From Streptomyces spinoverrucosus (GTDB taxonomy: Bacteria; Actinomycetota; Actinomycetes; Streptomycetales; Streptomycetaceae), in assembly GCF_006539505.1 (NCBI RefSeq), contig NZ_BJND01000032.1, forward strand, positions 1 through 64,000: a stretch of 64,000 nt of DNA. The letters are read 5' to 3'. How positions within the stretch are numbered: the first letter of the stretch is position 1; each line of letters begins with the position of its first letter. The notes beneath the pieces are model-generated. The model did not search any database. It saw nothing but the letters and a program-made list of their open reading frames with translations, and was not told the origin of the DNA. A program made the position numbers and the translations under genes. Shown one piece after another: positions 25,735 through 33,901 of the stretch.

Positions 25735-26412
25735 CTAGCTTTTCTCGAAGCGGAAGCCCACGCCGCGGACGGTCGCGATGTAGCGGGGGTTCGCCGCGTC
25801 GTCGCCCAGCTTCTTGCGCAGCCAGGAGATGTGCATGTCGAGGGTCTTGGTGGACGACCACCAGGTGGTGTCCCAGACCTCGCGCATCAGCTGGTCGCGG
25901 GTGACGACCCGCCCGGCGTCCCGCACCAGGACCCGCAGCAGGTCGAACTCCTTGGCGGTGAGCTGAAGCTCCTCGTCGCCCATCCAGGCGCGGTGCGACT
26001 CCACGTCGATCCGCACCCCGTGCGTGGCGGGCGGCTGCTGGGGCTCGGCGGCACCGCGCCGCAGCAGGGCCCGGACCCGGGCGAGCAGCTCGGCCAGGCG
26101 GAACGGCTTGGTGACGTAGTCGTCGGCGCCGGCGTCCAGACCGACGACGGTGTCCACCTCGTCGGCGCGCGCGGTCAGGATGAGAATGGGCACGGTGTGG
26201 CCTTCGGCACGCAGTCGGCGGGCCACCTCCAGGCCGTCCATACCGGGCAGTCCGAGGTCCAGCACGACCAGGTCGACGCCGCCCTGGATGCCCGCGTCGA
26301 GCGCGGTGGGGCCGTCCTCACGCACCTCGACCTCGTAACCCTCCCGGCGCAGGGCGCGCGCCAGTGGCTCCGAGATGGAGGCGTCGTCCTCGGCGAGCAG
26401 TACACGGGTCAT
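25735..26412 (-). CDS. OmpR/PhoB-type response regulator
   Basis: A 225-residue DNA-binding regulator. The receiver domain has the acidic pocket AEDD, the phosphorylated Asp52 (VVLDLGLPGMDG) and Lys102 (DDYVTKPF). The C-terminal winged helix reads LTAKEFDLLRVLV, MREVWDTTWW and YIATVRGVGFRFE. ATG 26412 opens at the conserved MTRVLLAEDD; the longer open frame upstream runs through the promoter. It is the first gene of the pair with the kinase and is divergent from the peptide transporter. Confidence 0.95.
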   Translation of the reverse strand: MTRVLLAEDDASISEPLARALRREGYEVEVREDGPTALDAGIQGGVDLVVLDLGLPGMDGLEVARRLRAEGHTVPILILTARADEVDTVVGLDAGADDYVTKPFRLAELLARVRALLRRGAAEPQQPPATHGVRIDVESHRAWMGDEELQLTAKEFDLLRVLVRDAGRVVTRDQLMREVWDTTWWSSTKTLDMHISWLRKKLGDDAANPRYIATVRGVGFRFEKS

Positions 26413-26767
26413 GAGGTGATGGTAGTCCGCCTGTGGCCGGAGCCGGGGGGCTATGGCCGGGCCAGGATTCTTACCCTGGGGTGCTTTGGTACGAACCTGG
26501 GTCTGCGGCGTGGGACTGTGTTGAGACCTTGGAAAGGGCGACTGTGGTTCCAGCGACACCTGTGATCCCTGTCTCAAGTCCTTCCATTTCCGGCAGTGTC
26601 CTGCCGTATGGTGATTGGACGCCTGTAGCAACCAAGGGGACCTTTGGCGGATGTCTTGACGCCGAAGGTCACTTTTGTGTGCGGGCCGGCTCAGGCCGGC
26701 CTCGAAAGGAATGACACCGGGCGCCCCAACACCTCTGGGAGCGCGTCCCGACCAGCAAGGATCGACC
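26413..26767. promoter_or_regulatory. Long divergent promoter region before the peptide transporter
   Basis: This 355-base gap has lower GC than its surroundings and no convincing gene. TTGAGAC (26521-26527) and GTCTCAA (26571-26577) are a 7-bp inverted pair 43 bases apart, which could be distant operator halves or a transcript stem. The transporter ribosome site AAGGA is at its end. No clear -10/-35 pair could be assigned. Confidence 0.4.
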
Positions 26768-28279
26768 ATGGCGTCCAGCCTGACGAAGGACTCGGCCTCC
26801 CCGGGCACCCCCGGTTCCGAGAAGACCTTCTTCGGCCACCCCCGCGGTATGGCCACGCTTTTCATGACGGAGATGTGGGAGCGCTTCTCCTGGTACGGAA
26901 TGCGCGCCATCCTCACCCTCTACTTGATCGCGGGTGTCCTCGACGGCCCGCTGGCAGGCCGGGAAGCCCTGGCCGCCTCGATCTACGGTGTGTACAACGC
27001 GGTCGTGTACATGGCCGCCATGCCCGGTGGCTGGGTCGCGGACCGCCTCTGGGGTGCCCGCAAGGCCGTGCTCGTCGGCGGCATCGTCATCGCGGCCGGC
27101 CACTTCGTGCTGGCGATCCCCGCGGATGCGACCTTCTTCTTCGGCCTCGGCCTGATCGCGATCGGCACCGGCCTGCTGAAGCCGAACATCTCCGCGATGG
27201 TCGGCGGCCTCTACGAGGGCCAGTCCAGCGCCCGCCGTGACGCCGGCTTCACGCTCTTCTACATGGCGATCAACATCGGCGGCATGGTCGCCCCCCTGCT
27301 CGTCGGCTACCTCGGAGAGAACGTCAACTGGCACCTCGGCTTCGGTGTCGCCGGTGTCGGCATGACCCTCGCCGTCATCCAGTACGTCCTCGGCGGCCGC
27401 CACCTCGGCGACATCGGCAAGGAGCCCGGCACCCCGGCCTCCCCGGAGGAGAAGCGGGCCGCGCTGCGCAAGGTCGCGCTGTGGGGCGGCATCGCCGTCG
27501 CCGCGCTGGTCCTGGACATCGTGCTGGGGACGTACGACATCGAGCACATCGTCAACGTGCTCGCGGTCCTCGGCATCGTGGTCCCGATCGTCTACTTCGT
27601 GACGATGTACCGGAACCCGGCCCTGGCCAAGGAGGACAAGCCGAAGATCCAGGCCTTCGCCTGGTTCTTCGCCACCGCCGTGCTGTTCTGGATGATCTAC
27701 GACCAGTCCGGTTCGCTGCTGACGATCTTCGCGGACGGCAAGACCGACCGCATGATCGGCGGCTGGGAGTTCCCGGCGTCCTGGTATCAGTCGGTGAACC
27801 CGGCCATGGTCATCGTGCTCGCCCCGATCTTCGCCGCACTGTGGGTGAAGCTGGCCCGGCGCAACCGCGAGCCCAGCACGCCCATGAAGTTCGCCCTGGC
27901 GATGCTCCTCATCGGTGGCTCGTTCGGCATTATGGGGCTGGCCGGCGCCGCCGCCGCGAACAGCGACACCGGTAAGGTCACCGTCTTCTGGCTGCTGAGC
28001 GTCTACCTGGTGCAGACCCTCGGCGAGATGTGCCTGTCGCCGGTGGGCCTGTCCCTGTCGACGAAGCTGGCGCCGAAGCAGTTCGTGGGCCAGATCATGG
28101 GTCTGTGGTTCCTGGCCACCGCGACGGGCAACGCCCTCAACGGTTGGACCACCAAGCTCAACGCGCCGCTGGGCGACGCGGTCTACTACACGATGTGGGG
28201 CCTCATCGCAGCCGCGGCCGGGCTGACCTTCATGATGGCGGGCCGCAAGATCCGCTCGCTGATGGGCGACGTGCGCTAG
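26768..28279 (+). CDS. POT/PTR-family proton-coupled di/tripeptide transporter
   Basis: A 503-residue major-facilitator-type importer with about 14 hydrophobic helices. The family motif EMWERFSWYGMRAILTLYL lies in helix 1 (ExxERFxYYG with Phe-Ser-Trp-Tyr), and the second signature, DAGFTLFYMAINIGGMV, follows near residue 160. The ATG at 26768 has AAGGA eight bases upstream. It probably imports peptides by proton symport. A two-component system is divergent and two dipeptidase-family genes lie some kilobases away. A terminator follows immediately. Confidence 0.94.
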   Translation: MASSLTKDSASPGTPGSEKTFFGHPRGMATLFMTEMWERFSWYGMRAILTLYLIAGVLDGPLAGREALAASIYGVYNAVVYMAAMPGGWVADRLWGARKAVLVGGIVIAAGHFVLAIPADATFFFGLGLIAIGTGLLKPNISAMVGGLYEGQSSARRDAGFTLFYMAINIGGMVAPLLVGYLGENVNWHLGFGVAGVGMTLAVIQYVLGGRHLGDIGKEPGTPASPEEKRAALRKVALWGGIAVAALVLDIVLGTYDIEHIVNVLAVLGIVVPIVYFVTMYRNPALAKEDKPKIQAFAWFFATAVLFWMIYDQSGSLLTIFADGKTDRMIGGWEFPASWYQSVNPAMVIVLAPIFAALWVKLARRNREPSTPMKFALAMLLIGGSFGIMGLAGAAAANSDTGKVTVFWLLSVYLVQTLGEMCLSPVGLSLSTKLAPKQFVGQIMGLWFLATATGNALNGWTTKLNAPLGDAVYYTMWGLIAAAAGLTFMMAGRKIRSLMGDVR

Positions 28280-28295
28280 GCGCGCTGCCTGAGCC

Positions 28296-28337
28296 GACGG
28301 GGCCGCTGGGATCCATGTGGGTTTCAGCGGCCCCGTC
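28296..28337 (+). terminator. Terminator after the peptide transporter gene
   Basis: A 13-bp perfect stem, GACGGGGCCGCTG/CAGCGGCCCCGTC, with a 16-base loop, followed by GCTTTCTGT. It is 16 bases after the stop codon. Confidence 0.88.
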
Positions 28338-28347
28338 GCTTTCTGTG

Positions 28348-28381
28348 GCTGTGCGCGGTTCCCCGCGCCCCCAAAGCAGGT
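28348..28381. repeat. Possible dispersed Streptomyces intergenic element
   Basis: GCGCGGTTCCCCGCGCCCCC followed by AAAGCAGG resembles a short GC-rich sequence I recall many times between Streptomyces genes (GCAGTTCCCCGCGCCCCTAAA). CGCGG...CCGCG can pair. It sits between two convergent genes. The identity rests on memory. Confidence 0.45.
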
Positions 28382-28384
28382 CGG

Positions 28385-29677
28385 CTAGCGCGCCCTGCGT
28401 CCAGGCATGAACGTGAACACCGCGCCGCCCAGCAGGACCGCCGTGCCTGCCACCAGGCCCAGGGCCTTGAGGGTGCTCTGGTCGTCGGCGCCGGTTTCGG
28501 CGAGGCCGCCGTCCGGGGTCTTACCGCCGGAGGAGGAGCCGCCGCCCGAGGACGAGCCTCCTGATGCTCCGCCCTCCTGTTCCGTCGTGTCGAGGGTCAG
28601 CGAGACCTCGGTCTTCGCCGGGGTGCACGTCGTGGTCGTGCCCAGGGCCTCGATCGTCAGCACGCCCGGCGACAGGGTCGACTCACCGCTCGCGCCCGGC
28701 TTGTAGGTGCCGGTCAGGTCGGGGATCTCGATCGGGTCGCCCGCCTTGATCTCCTCGGCGTTGGTGGGCCCCTCGACATGGACCGTGCCCGTGTCGGCAC
28801 CGCCCAGCACGACCTCCATCGACGGCTTCACCGAGTCCTTCGGGATGGTGGCGGGGCTGTCCATCACCGACTTCTTGAACTTCACGGTGAGATCGAAACT
28901 CCCGCCGTTCTTCCGGGCGTTGATCTGCACCGGCGAGGTGGCGTTCTTGTCGCCGATGGGCGTCTTGCACTCGTAGGGGACCTGGACCTCCTTGCCCGTG
29001 AAGTCGGTCTGCCCGGGCCCGGTCGCTGTGGGGCTGGGGGTGTCCGTCGGAGTACTCGTCGGTGGGGTCGTCGGCGTCGGGGATTCGCTCCCCGTGGGGT
29101 CGGGCGTCGGGCTCCCCGTACCCGAACCCCCGTCCTCGGGCGTGACATTGATGGTCGCCGCCGACTTCACCGCTTCCTGCGGAGCGCACTTCGTGTCCGT
29201 CGACAGGGCGTTGATGGCGTACGCGTCGGGTGTGAGCGTCACCGCGCCGGGTGTCGTCAGTTTCAGCGTGCCCTTCATGTCGGACAGCACCATGGCGCCG
29301 CCCTTGGGAATCGGCGGGTTCTCCCGCGGCCCCTGCATCGCGATGTCCGCGACCTGGGCGCCGGCCGCCTTCAGCGTGCCGCTCGGCTGCACCGAGTTCG
29401 CGGGCAGATCGACGATGTCGGGGTTCTTCGAGGCCGCCTGCACAAACGTCCAGACCACCTCCACTTCGTCGCCCACCTTCGCGGTCGCCGGTGCGCTGAT
29501 CTCCACCGTCGTGGTGCCCTGAACCGGCGGCAGGCCGGAGATGGCGGGCGGGATGCACTCGGTCTGGTACGACACCTCGGCGGCCTGCGCGGGCACCGCG
29601 GCCAGGCCGAGCAGCAGCCCGGCGCCGCCCACCAGCATCACGAGGCCGGCCGGTGTGACTCTCCTTCGCGTTCTCAC
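28385..29677 (-). CDS. Two-domain sortase-anchored surface protein (LAETG)
   Basis: A 430-residue secreted protein. A signal peptide (1-33) is followed by two related all-beta domains of about 140 residues: one begins VSYQTECIPP, the second VPYECKTPIGDKNATSP. They are joined by a Ser/Thr/Pro linker (about 200-235). A Gly/Ser-rich stalk leads to LAETG at residue 392, a hydrophobic helix and RRAR. LAxTG is the signal read by actinobacterial class E sortases, so it should end up linked to the wall. The second domain is close to the single domain of the LPQTG protein at 31644. GTG 29677 overlaps the preceding stop by 4 bases and has AAGGGA. Ligand unknown. Confidence 0.88.
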   Translation of the reverse strand: MRTRRRVTPAGLVMLVGGAGLLLGLAAVPAQAAEVSYQTECIPPAISGLPPVQGTTTVEISAPATAKVGDEVEVVWTFVQAASKNPDIVDLPANSVQPSGTLKAAGAQVADIAMQGPRENPPIPKGGAMVLSDMKGTLKLTTPGAVTLTPDAYAINALSTDTKCAPQEAVKSAATINVTPEDGGSGTGSPTPDPTGSESPTPTTPPTSTPTDTPSPTATGPGQTDFTGKEVQVPYECKTPIGDKNATSPVQINARKNGGSFDLTVKFKKSVMDSPATIPKDSVKPSMEVVLGGADTGTVHVEGPTNAEEIKAGDPIEIPDLTGTYKPGASGESTLSPGVLTIEALGTTTTCTPAKTEVSLTLDTTEQEGGASGGSSSGGGSSSGGKTPDGGLAETGADDQSTLKALGLVAGTAVLLGGAVFTFMPGRRAR

Positions 29678-30726
29678 GTGGGTCCCTTTCTGAGCGGAGT
29701 CGTAGGACTCGGCGGGCTGTCGTCGTGCGGTGCGGAGAGCCGACCGGCCGTGCCCGGATCGGCGTCCGGGGTGAACCACGGCAGGGTCGAGTTCGAGGGT
29801 GCGGGTGCTGGCTGACGGGGGCTCACGTAGCGGACGGACAGGCGTCGGTGGCGGACGCCGCCCGGCCGGGGCGGCCGTACCCGGTCCACCACGGCCATCC
29901 CGGCGCGGAACACCGCCGCGGGCACCACCAGGCACACCAGGACCCAGAACAGCGTCACGCCCCAGGGCCGCCCCACGGCCCACGGCTGCTCGGCGAGGAC
30001 CTTCCCGCCGTACTTCAGCGAGACGGTGTAGTCCCCGTGCGCCCCCGCCGCCAGCTCGACCGGCAGCCGGATCTGCGCCTTGCGGCCCGGCTCGATCGTG
30101 CCGCGCCACTGCCGTTCCTCCCACTCGGGCGCGAACACGCCGTGCGAGGTGCCGATCTGGAAGACGGGGTTCTTGATCGCCGAGGTGCCGACGTTGCCGA
30201 CGGTGAAGACGAGGGTGCGGGCGGGCGATGCGCCGAACCAGGTCAACAGGCCGCTGGAGCCGTCGAGCCGGGTGTCGTTGAGCACCGACAGGCGTCCGCC
30301 GGCCGGTTCGGCGGGCAGCGGTTCGACGGCGTGCCCGGCGACCTGGAAGACGGCGTCGGCCTGCGCCTTGGGGCCGGTGACGGTGGCGACGTGCACGACA
30401 CAAGGGCACGGCACGGGCGGCTCGGCGACCGGCAGCTCCTTGCGGAACCGGCCCTCGGCGTCGGTGGTGACGGCCCGGCCGTCCGCGTTGGCGCAGGAGT
30501 TGGTGCCACCGATCACGCCCCGGGACGGCACGGACTGCCCGCAGATCAGGATCATGAGCAGCGTCCGCGCCCGCCACCCGCTCCCGGTCACGGTGACCGA
30601 ACCGCCGGTCCCCGCCTGCGCCGTGGACAGCTTTACGCTCGGCCCGTCGGCGGCGACGGCGGGCGCGGGCACGACAGGCAGTAGCAGCAGCGCCGCGAAC
30701 GCCGAGACCACAAACCGCATCCTCAC
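29674..30726 (-). CDS. Exported membrane-anchored surface protein of unknown function
   Basis: A 350-residue protein with a signal peptide (to about residue 26), an N-terminal beta domain (VKLSTAQAGTGGSVTVTGSG, like sugar- or integrin-binding folds), four cysteines in CGQSVPS, NSCAN and PCPC that could pair, then a second beta domain, one membrane helix (about 258-280) and a basic and Pro-rich cytoplasmic tail. There is no LPxTG signal. GTG 30726 is chosen: it overlaps the preceding stop (GTGA) and has GGGAG upstream; ATG 30720 is too close to any ribosome site. I do not recognise a named family. Confidence 0.8.
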   Translation of the reverse strand: MRMRFVVSAFAALLLLPVVPAPAVAADGPSVKLSTAQAGTGGSVTVTGSGWRARTLLMILICGQSVPSRGVIGGTNSCANADGRAVTTDAEGRFRKELPVAEPPVPCPCVVHVATVTGPKAQADAVFQVAGHAVEPLPAEPAGGRLSVLNDTRLDGSSGLLTWFGASPARTLVFTVGNVGTSAIKNPVFQIGTSHGVFAPEWEERQWRGTIEPGRKAQIRLPVELAAGAHGDYTVSLKYGGKVLAEQPWAVGRPWGVTLFWVLVCLVVPAAVFRAGMAVVDRVRPPRPGGVRHRRLSVRYVSPRQPAPAPSNSTLPWFTPDADPGTAGRLSAPHDDSPPSPTTPLRKGPT

Positions 30727-31577
30727 GTCGCCGCTCCCGTCAACTCGGCCTGTTCGCGTGCAGATTCGCGCGCGGGTTCGGGGGTCCTGGGGCGCCTTCG
30801 TCGTCGTACGACCGCCAGAGCCGCCGTGCCGACGGCGAGGGCGCCGCCCGCCGCCACCCCGCCCCACGGCACGAACCGCGCCGACGCCCGCGCGGTGTCC
30901 CGCGCCCCGCCCGTCGCGCTCACCGTCAGCCGTACGTCGACCGCGTCCAGCGCGGGCCGGTCGGGCCAGGGTTCGGTCAGGTGGAGGCGGCGGCCCGGGG
31001 GGAGTTCGACTTCGAGGGTGCGCGGGGCGCGGTCGAGGAGGGTGCCGAAGACGCCGTCGACGTGCACGGAGAGGGTGGGTACGAGGTCGGTGGTGCCGCG
31101 GTTGACGAGGTCGTATGTGATGCGGTCACCGCGTACGGCGACCTTCTCGACGGTGAGTGCGGACAGCTCGGGGCCGCCGATCCGGAGCAGCAGGGGCACG
31201 CTCTCGGACCTTCCGTCGCCGTCCCGTACGACGATCGACCCCGGACGGTCGCCGGGCGCGGCCCGCTCGGGCACGGCCACGGTGAACGGGATGTCGGCGC
31301 GGGTGCGGGCGGGCACGCGTATCTCGGCGTCGGCGAAGGTGACCGGGACGCCGGTGCCGCTCAGCCGTACGTCGACCGGGTGCGATGTGCGGTTCGTCAC
31401 GGAGACCGTGTCCCGCAGGGCCGTGCCGGGCGCGCCCTCGGCGTAGAAGGAGGGGCGGCCGCCACCGGCGGGCGCGACGGACCAGCCCTCGTCCGCCGCG
31501 GTCGCCGCCGGGGCGGCGCACAGCAGGGCGAGGAACGAGAGGCATACGGCACGGGCGGCACGGGTGGGATACGACAT
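30723..31577 (-). CDS. Exported DUF916-like surface protein with a C-terminal anchor
   Basis: A 284-residue protein: signal peptide (1-28), then two Ig-like beta domains starting WSVAPAGGGRPSFYAEGAPG, and a C-terminal helix (about 240-258) followed by RRRRRPRTP. The pattern FYxxxxPGxxxxDxVxVxNxT with VPARTRADIPFTVAVPE resembles the DUF916 proteins of Firmicutes, which pair with WxL and small LPxTG proteins on the cell surface. The similarity is judged by eye only. ATG 31577 has GGAG ten bases upstream. It lies between the LPQTG protein and the membrane-anchored protein in the operon. Confidence 0.78.
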   Translation of the reverse strand: MSYPTRAARAVCLSFLALLCAAPAATAADEGWSVAPAGGGRPSFYAEGAPGTALRDTVSVTNRTSHPVDVRLSGTGVPVTFADAEIRVPARTRADIPFTVAVPERAAPGDRPGSIVVRDGDGRSESVPLLLRIGGPELSALTVEKVAVRGDRITYDLVNRGTTDLVPTLSVHVDGVFGTLLDRAPRTLEVELPPGRRLHLTEPWPDRPALDAVDVRLTVSATGGARDTARASARFVPWGGVAAGGALAVGTAALAVVRRRRRPRTPEPARESAREQAELTGAAT

Positions 31578-31643
31578 CGGCGGCTCCAGCGGTCGTACTC
31601 CGGGGTGGTCGGCGACGGACAGCTGCCGCCTGCTTGCGGTGGC

Positions 31644-32327
31644 TCAGCGGCGTACCCGCACCGGCTGGTTCCGTCGCGTCAGCCACAGCGCGCCCGCCGC
31701 GCCTGCCAGCAGGACCGTTCCGCCGAGGGTGCCGAGGGCGATCGCGGAGTCCTCGGGGCCGGTCTGCGGGAGCTGACCGCCGGAGTCGCCGCCGCCCTGG
31801 GGCGCTCCCCCGCCGGCCGACGCGGTGACGTCGAGCGTGAGGGACGGCCCGGGGTCGTTGCTCGGGGTGCAGGTCGTCGTCGTACCGAGGGCCTTGATGG
31901 TGAGCACGCCCGCCGTGAAGGTGACCTTGCCGGTCTTCTTCGGGGTGTAGGTGCCCGACAGGTCGTTGATCTTGATGGGGGTGTCGGCGGGGATCGCGGC
32001 CTGGTTGGCGGGGCCGGTGACGGTCAGCGTGCCGCTGTCGGCGCCGCCCAGCTGGATCGTGGCGCTGGGGTTCATCGCGCCCTTGCCGAGTTCGACCGGG
32101 CTGGAGGAGACGCCCTTCTGCCAGGACATGGTGATCTTGTAGTTGGAGCCGCTCCTGACGCCCTTGATGTCGATCGGCGAGACGGCACTCTTGTCGCCGA
32201 TCGGCGTCTTGCACTGGTAGTTGACGTCGACGACCTCGGCGTGGGCCGTGGGAGCGGCCATCAGTACAGCCGCGCCGGCCAGGGCGGCGGCCGACGTGAG
32301 CGCGACGGTTCGCTTCTGGTACGACAC
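31644..32327 (-). CDS. Single-domain sortase-anchored surface protein (LPQTG)
   Basis: A 227-residue exported protein, first gene of the four-gene surface operon. A signal peptide ends near AHA (residue 30). One all-beta domain (VNYQCKTPIGDKSAVSPIDI onward, about 34-165) has two cysteines. A Gly-rich linker leads to LPQTG at residue 186, a helix and a basic end. The domain closely matches the second domain of the LAETG protein (shared CKTPIGDK, LGGADSGTxxVxGP, GVLTIxALGTTTTCTP). GTG 32327 has GAGGGGA upstream. Its binding target is unknown; no sortase gene is in the window. Confidence 0.88.
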   Translation of the reverse strand: MSYQKRTVALTSAAALAGAAVLMAAPTAHAEVVDVNYQCKTPIGDKSAVSPIDIKGVRSGSNYKITMSWQKGVSSSPVELGKGAMNPSATIQLGGADSGTLTVTGPANQAAIPADTPIKINDLSGTYTPKKTGKVTFTAGVLTIKALGTTTTCTPSNDPGPSLTLDVTASAGGGAPQGGGDSGGQLPQTGPEDSAIALGTLGGTVLLAGAAGALWLTRRNQPVRVRR

Positions 32328-32435
32328 GGTCCCCTCATTCCTGACGGCACATCAGATTGGCCGTCAAGGTACGCCGGGGGAGATAAGAGGGGAAGACGCG
32401 GGGCGTGTTGGAAGTGTGGGGATGTGAAACGTCCC

Positions 32436-32505
32436 TAAGGGGCGCGGGGCTGTGCCATATATGCGGCTCTGCCGCGTGGGCGCGATCAACCACCGAGGAC
32501 CCGCA
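32436..32505. repeat. Possible dispersed Streptomyces intergenic element
   Basis: GGGGCGCGGGGCTGTGCC, then ATATATGCGGCTCTGCCGCG and TGGGCGCGATCAACCACC, resembles a much-repeated Streptomyces intergenic sequence. GCGGC...GCCGC forms a small hairpin. It lies between the anti-sigma gene end and the surface operon start. The claim is from memory. Confidence 0.5.
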
Positions 32506-32535
32506 GCCGACGTACTGGATGAACCCCAACGGCGC

Positions 32536-33072
32536 TTACGCGGGCGCCCCCAACTCCGCCCACACCTTCTTACCGGCCACCCCAGGAGCCCGTACAACCC
32601 CCCAATCCAGACAAAGCCGCTGCACGATGAACATCCCATGCCCCCCGGGCCGCCCCGCCCGATGCGGCGTCCGCGGCGCCGGCTGCCCCGCCCCCCGGTC
32701 GGAGACCTCGATCCGGATCACCTTGTTGTCGCAGGTGACGACCATCTCGTCCGGCCCCTCCGCATGGAGACACGCGTTGGTGACCAACTCGGACACGACG
32801 AGCAGCACATCCTCGGCGGCGGCCCGCTGATCCGCGGTCGCCGCCGGGAGCCAGCCCCACGCGTACAGCGCCTGGCGGGCGAAGTCGCGGGCCAGCGGCA
32901 CGACACCGCTCTCGCCCTCGAAGGCCAGTCTGCGGACCTGCCGCGCCCCCGACGACACGGCCGCGTCCCCCTCGGACGCCCCGGTCCCTGGAACGCCCCC
33001 CTCGGACGCCCCGGAAGCGCCGCCGGGCTCCGGGCCGCGGTCGCCCGGCGAGTAGGGCCGGGTGGTGCTCAT
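32536..33072 (-). CDS. prsI: Anti-sigma factor, serine-protein kinase (PrsI/RsbW-like)
   Basis: A 178-residue HATPase_c protein. After a disordered Gly/Ser-rich start, the kinase core carries the N-box ELVTNACLHA, the G1 motif VSDRGAG and the G2 region RPGGHGMFIVQRL. Such proteins hold a SigB-type sigma factor inactive and phosphorylate the STAS antagonist to set the switch. It lies 194 bases downstream of the antagonist gene on the same strand, with the sigma factor divergent, matching the prsI-arsI-sigI set I recall from S. coelicolor. ATG 33072 has GAGGTG nine bases upstream. Confidence 0.85.
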   Translation of the reverse strand: MSTTRPYSPGDRGPEPGGASGASEGGVPGTGASEGDAAVSSGARQVRRLAFEGESGVVPLARDFARQALYAWGWLPAATADQRAAAEDVLLVVSELVTNACLHAEGPDEMVVTCDNKVIRIEVSDRGAGQPAPRTPHRAGRPGGHGMFIVQRLCLDWGVVRAPGVAGKKVWAELGAPA

Positions 33073-33266
33073 CAGCGCTTCACCTCACCGATTCACCAGT
33101 TCACGATTCAAGAGTTCAGTTACGAATAGGTCGGTGCTCAGTACTCAGTGTCCGCGCCCTCGGTCACGATTGCCGCCGACATGTTCAGGATGTCTCCTGC
33201 CCGACCCGTCCAGCGGAACACCCCCCACTTCGGCACGGCCCGGCGCTGCGGACACCCCCAACGCGC

Positions 33267-33650
33267 TCAGTCGGCCTCGTCCTCGCCGGACAGGGCCGCC
33301 TCGACCGTGTCATGCACGGTGAAGACCGCCTCCGCGCCTGTGATCTCGAACACACGAGCCACCACCGGCTGCATCCCAGCGAGGTGCACCCCACCCCCGG
33401 CGTCCTCCGCCTTCAGGCGGGCGCCGAGCAGCACATTGAGTCCCGTGGAGTCGCAGAACTCCAGCCGCGAGCAGTCCACGACCAGACGGCTGAATCCCTT
33501 GGCGAGGCATGCGTCGAGTGGTTCGCGCAACAGCTCGGCGGTGTGGTGATCCAGCTCACCCGCCGGAGTCACGACGGCACTAGAGCCCTGTTCGCGCACC
33601 TCCACCAGAAGCCGGCCCGACTGTGCGCTGCCGACCGTCCCGTGGTCCAT
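33267..33650 (-). CDS. arsI: Anti-sigma factor antagonist (STAS domain, ArsI-like)
   Basis: A 127-residue STAS protein. The phospho-acceptor serine lies in FCDSTGLNVLL, preceded by VVDCSRLE, the classic SpoIIAA/RsbV signature. Unphosphorylated, it should pull the anti-sigma factor off SigI. ATG 33650 is chosen over the in-frame upstream starts because homologues begin just before the first beta strand (LLVEVREQGSSAVV). It is divergent from the sigma gene across 250 bases. Confidence 0.88.
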   Translation of the reverse strand: MDHGTVGSAQSGRLLVEVREQGSSAVVTPAGELDHHTAELLREPLDACLAKGFSRLVVDCSRLEFCDSTGLNVLLGARLKAEDAGGGVHLAGMQPVVARVFEITGAEAVFTVHDTVEAALSGEDEAD

Positions 33651-33866
33651 GCCGTCTCTCTCTCCCGAGGTCGTGGCTGCTGACGTTCGCCCTCGAACAC
33701 TACGCCTTCCGTACGCCCTTCGACAGCCGAACATCCGCCCAGAATCGGACATATGCCCACAGAACGCACTTGCGATCGACTTGCGAAAGCGGGTAGGGCT
33801 AGTAGAGACACGTAACCAACACGGCCGGCTTTGGAGGCGCCGCACACCGCAGTGCACGTACTGGCT

Positions 33867-33884
33867 TCGGCAGCCTTATGCCGA
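33867..33884 (+). other. Small hairpin just upstream of the sigI ribosome site
   Basis: TCGGCA and TGCCGA flank GCCTTA, ending nine bases before the GGAGG of the sigma-factor gene. It covers the alternative upstream ATG and could modulate initiation. The 250-base divergent region otherwise shows no assignable promoter; GGGTAG at 33791 only vaguely resembles a SigB-type -10. Confidence 0.3.
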
Positions 33885-33901
33885 GAACGATGGAGGACAT
33901 C

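Noticed and set aside
26433..26714. A 93-codon open frame before the peptide transporter
   Set aside because: No ribosome site, no similarity I know, and it lies in the promoter region.
33791..33796. GGGTAG as a SigB-type -10 for sigI
   Set aside because: No GTTT-like -35 at 14-16 bases upstream.
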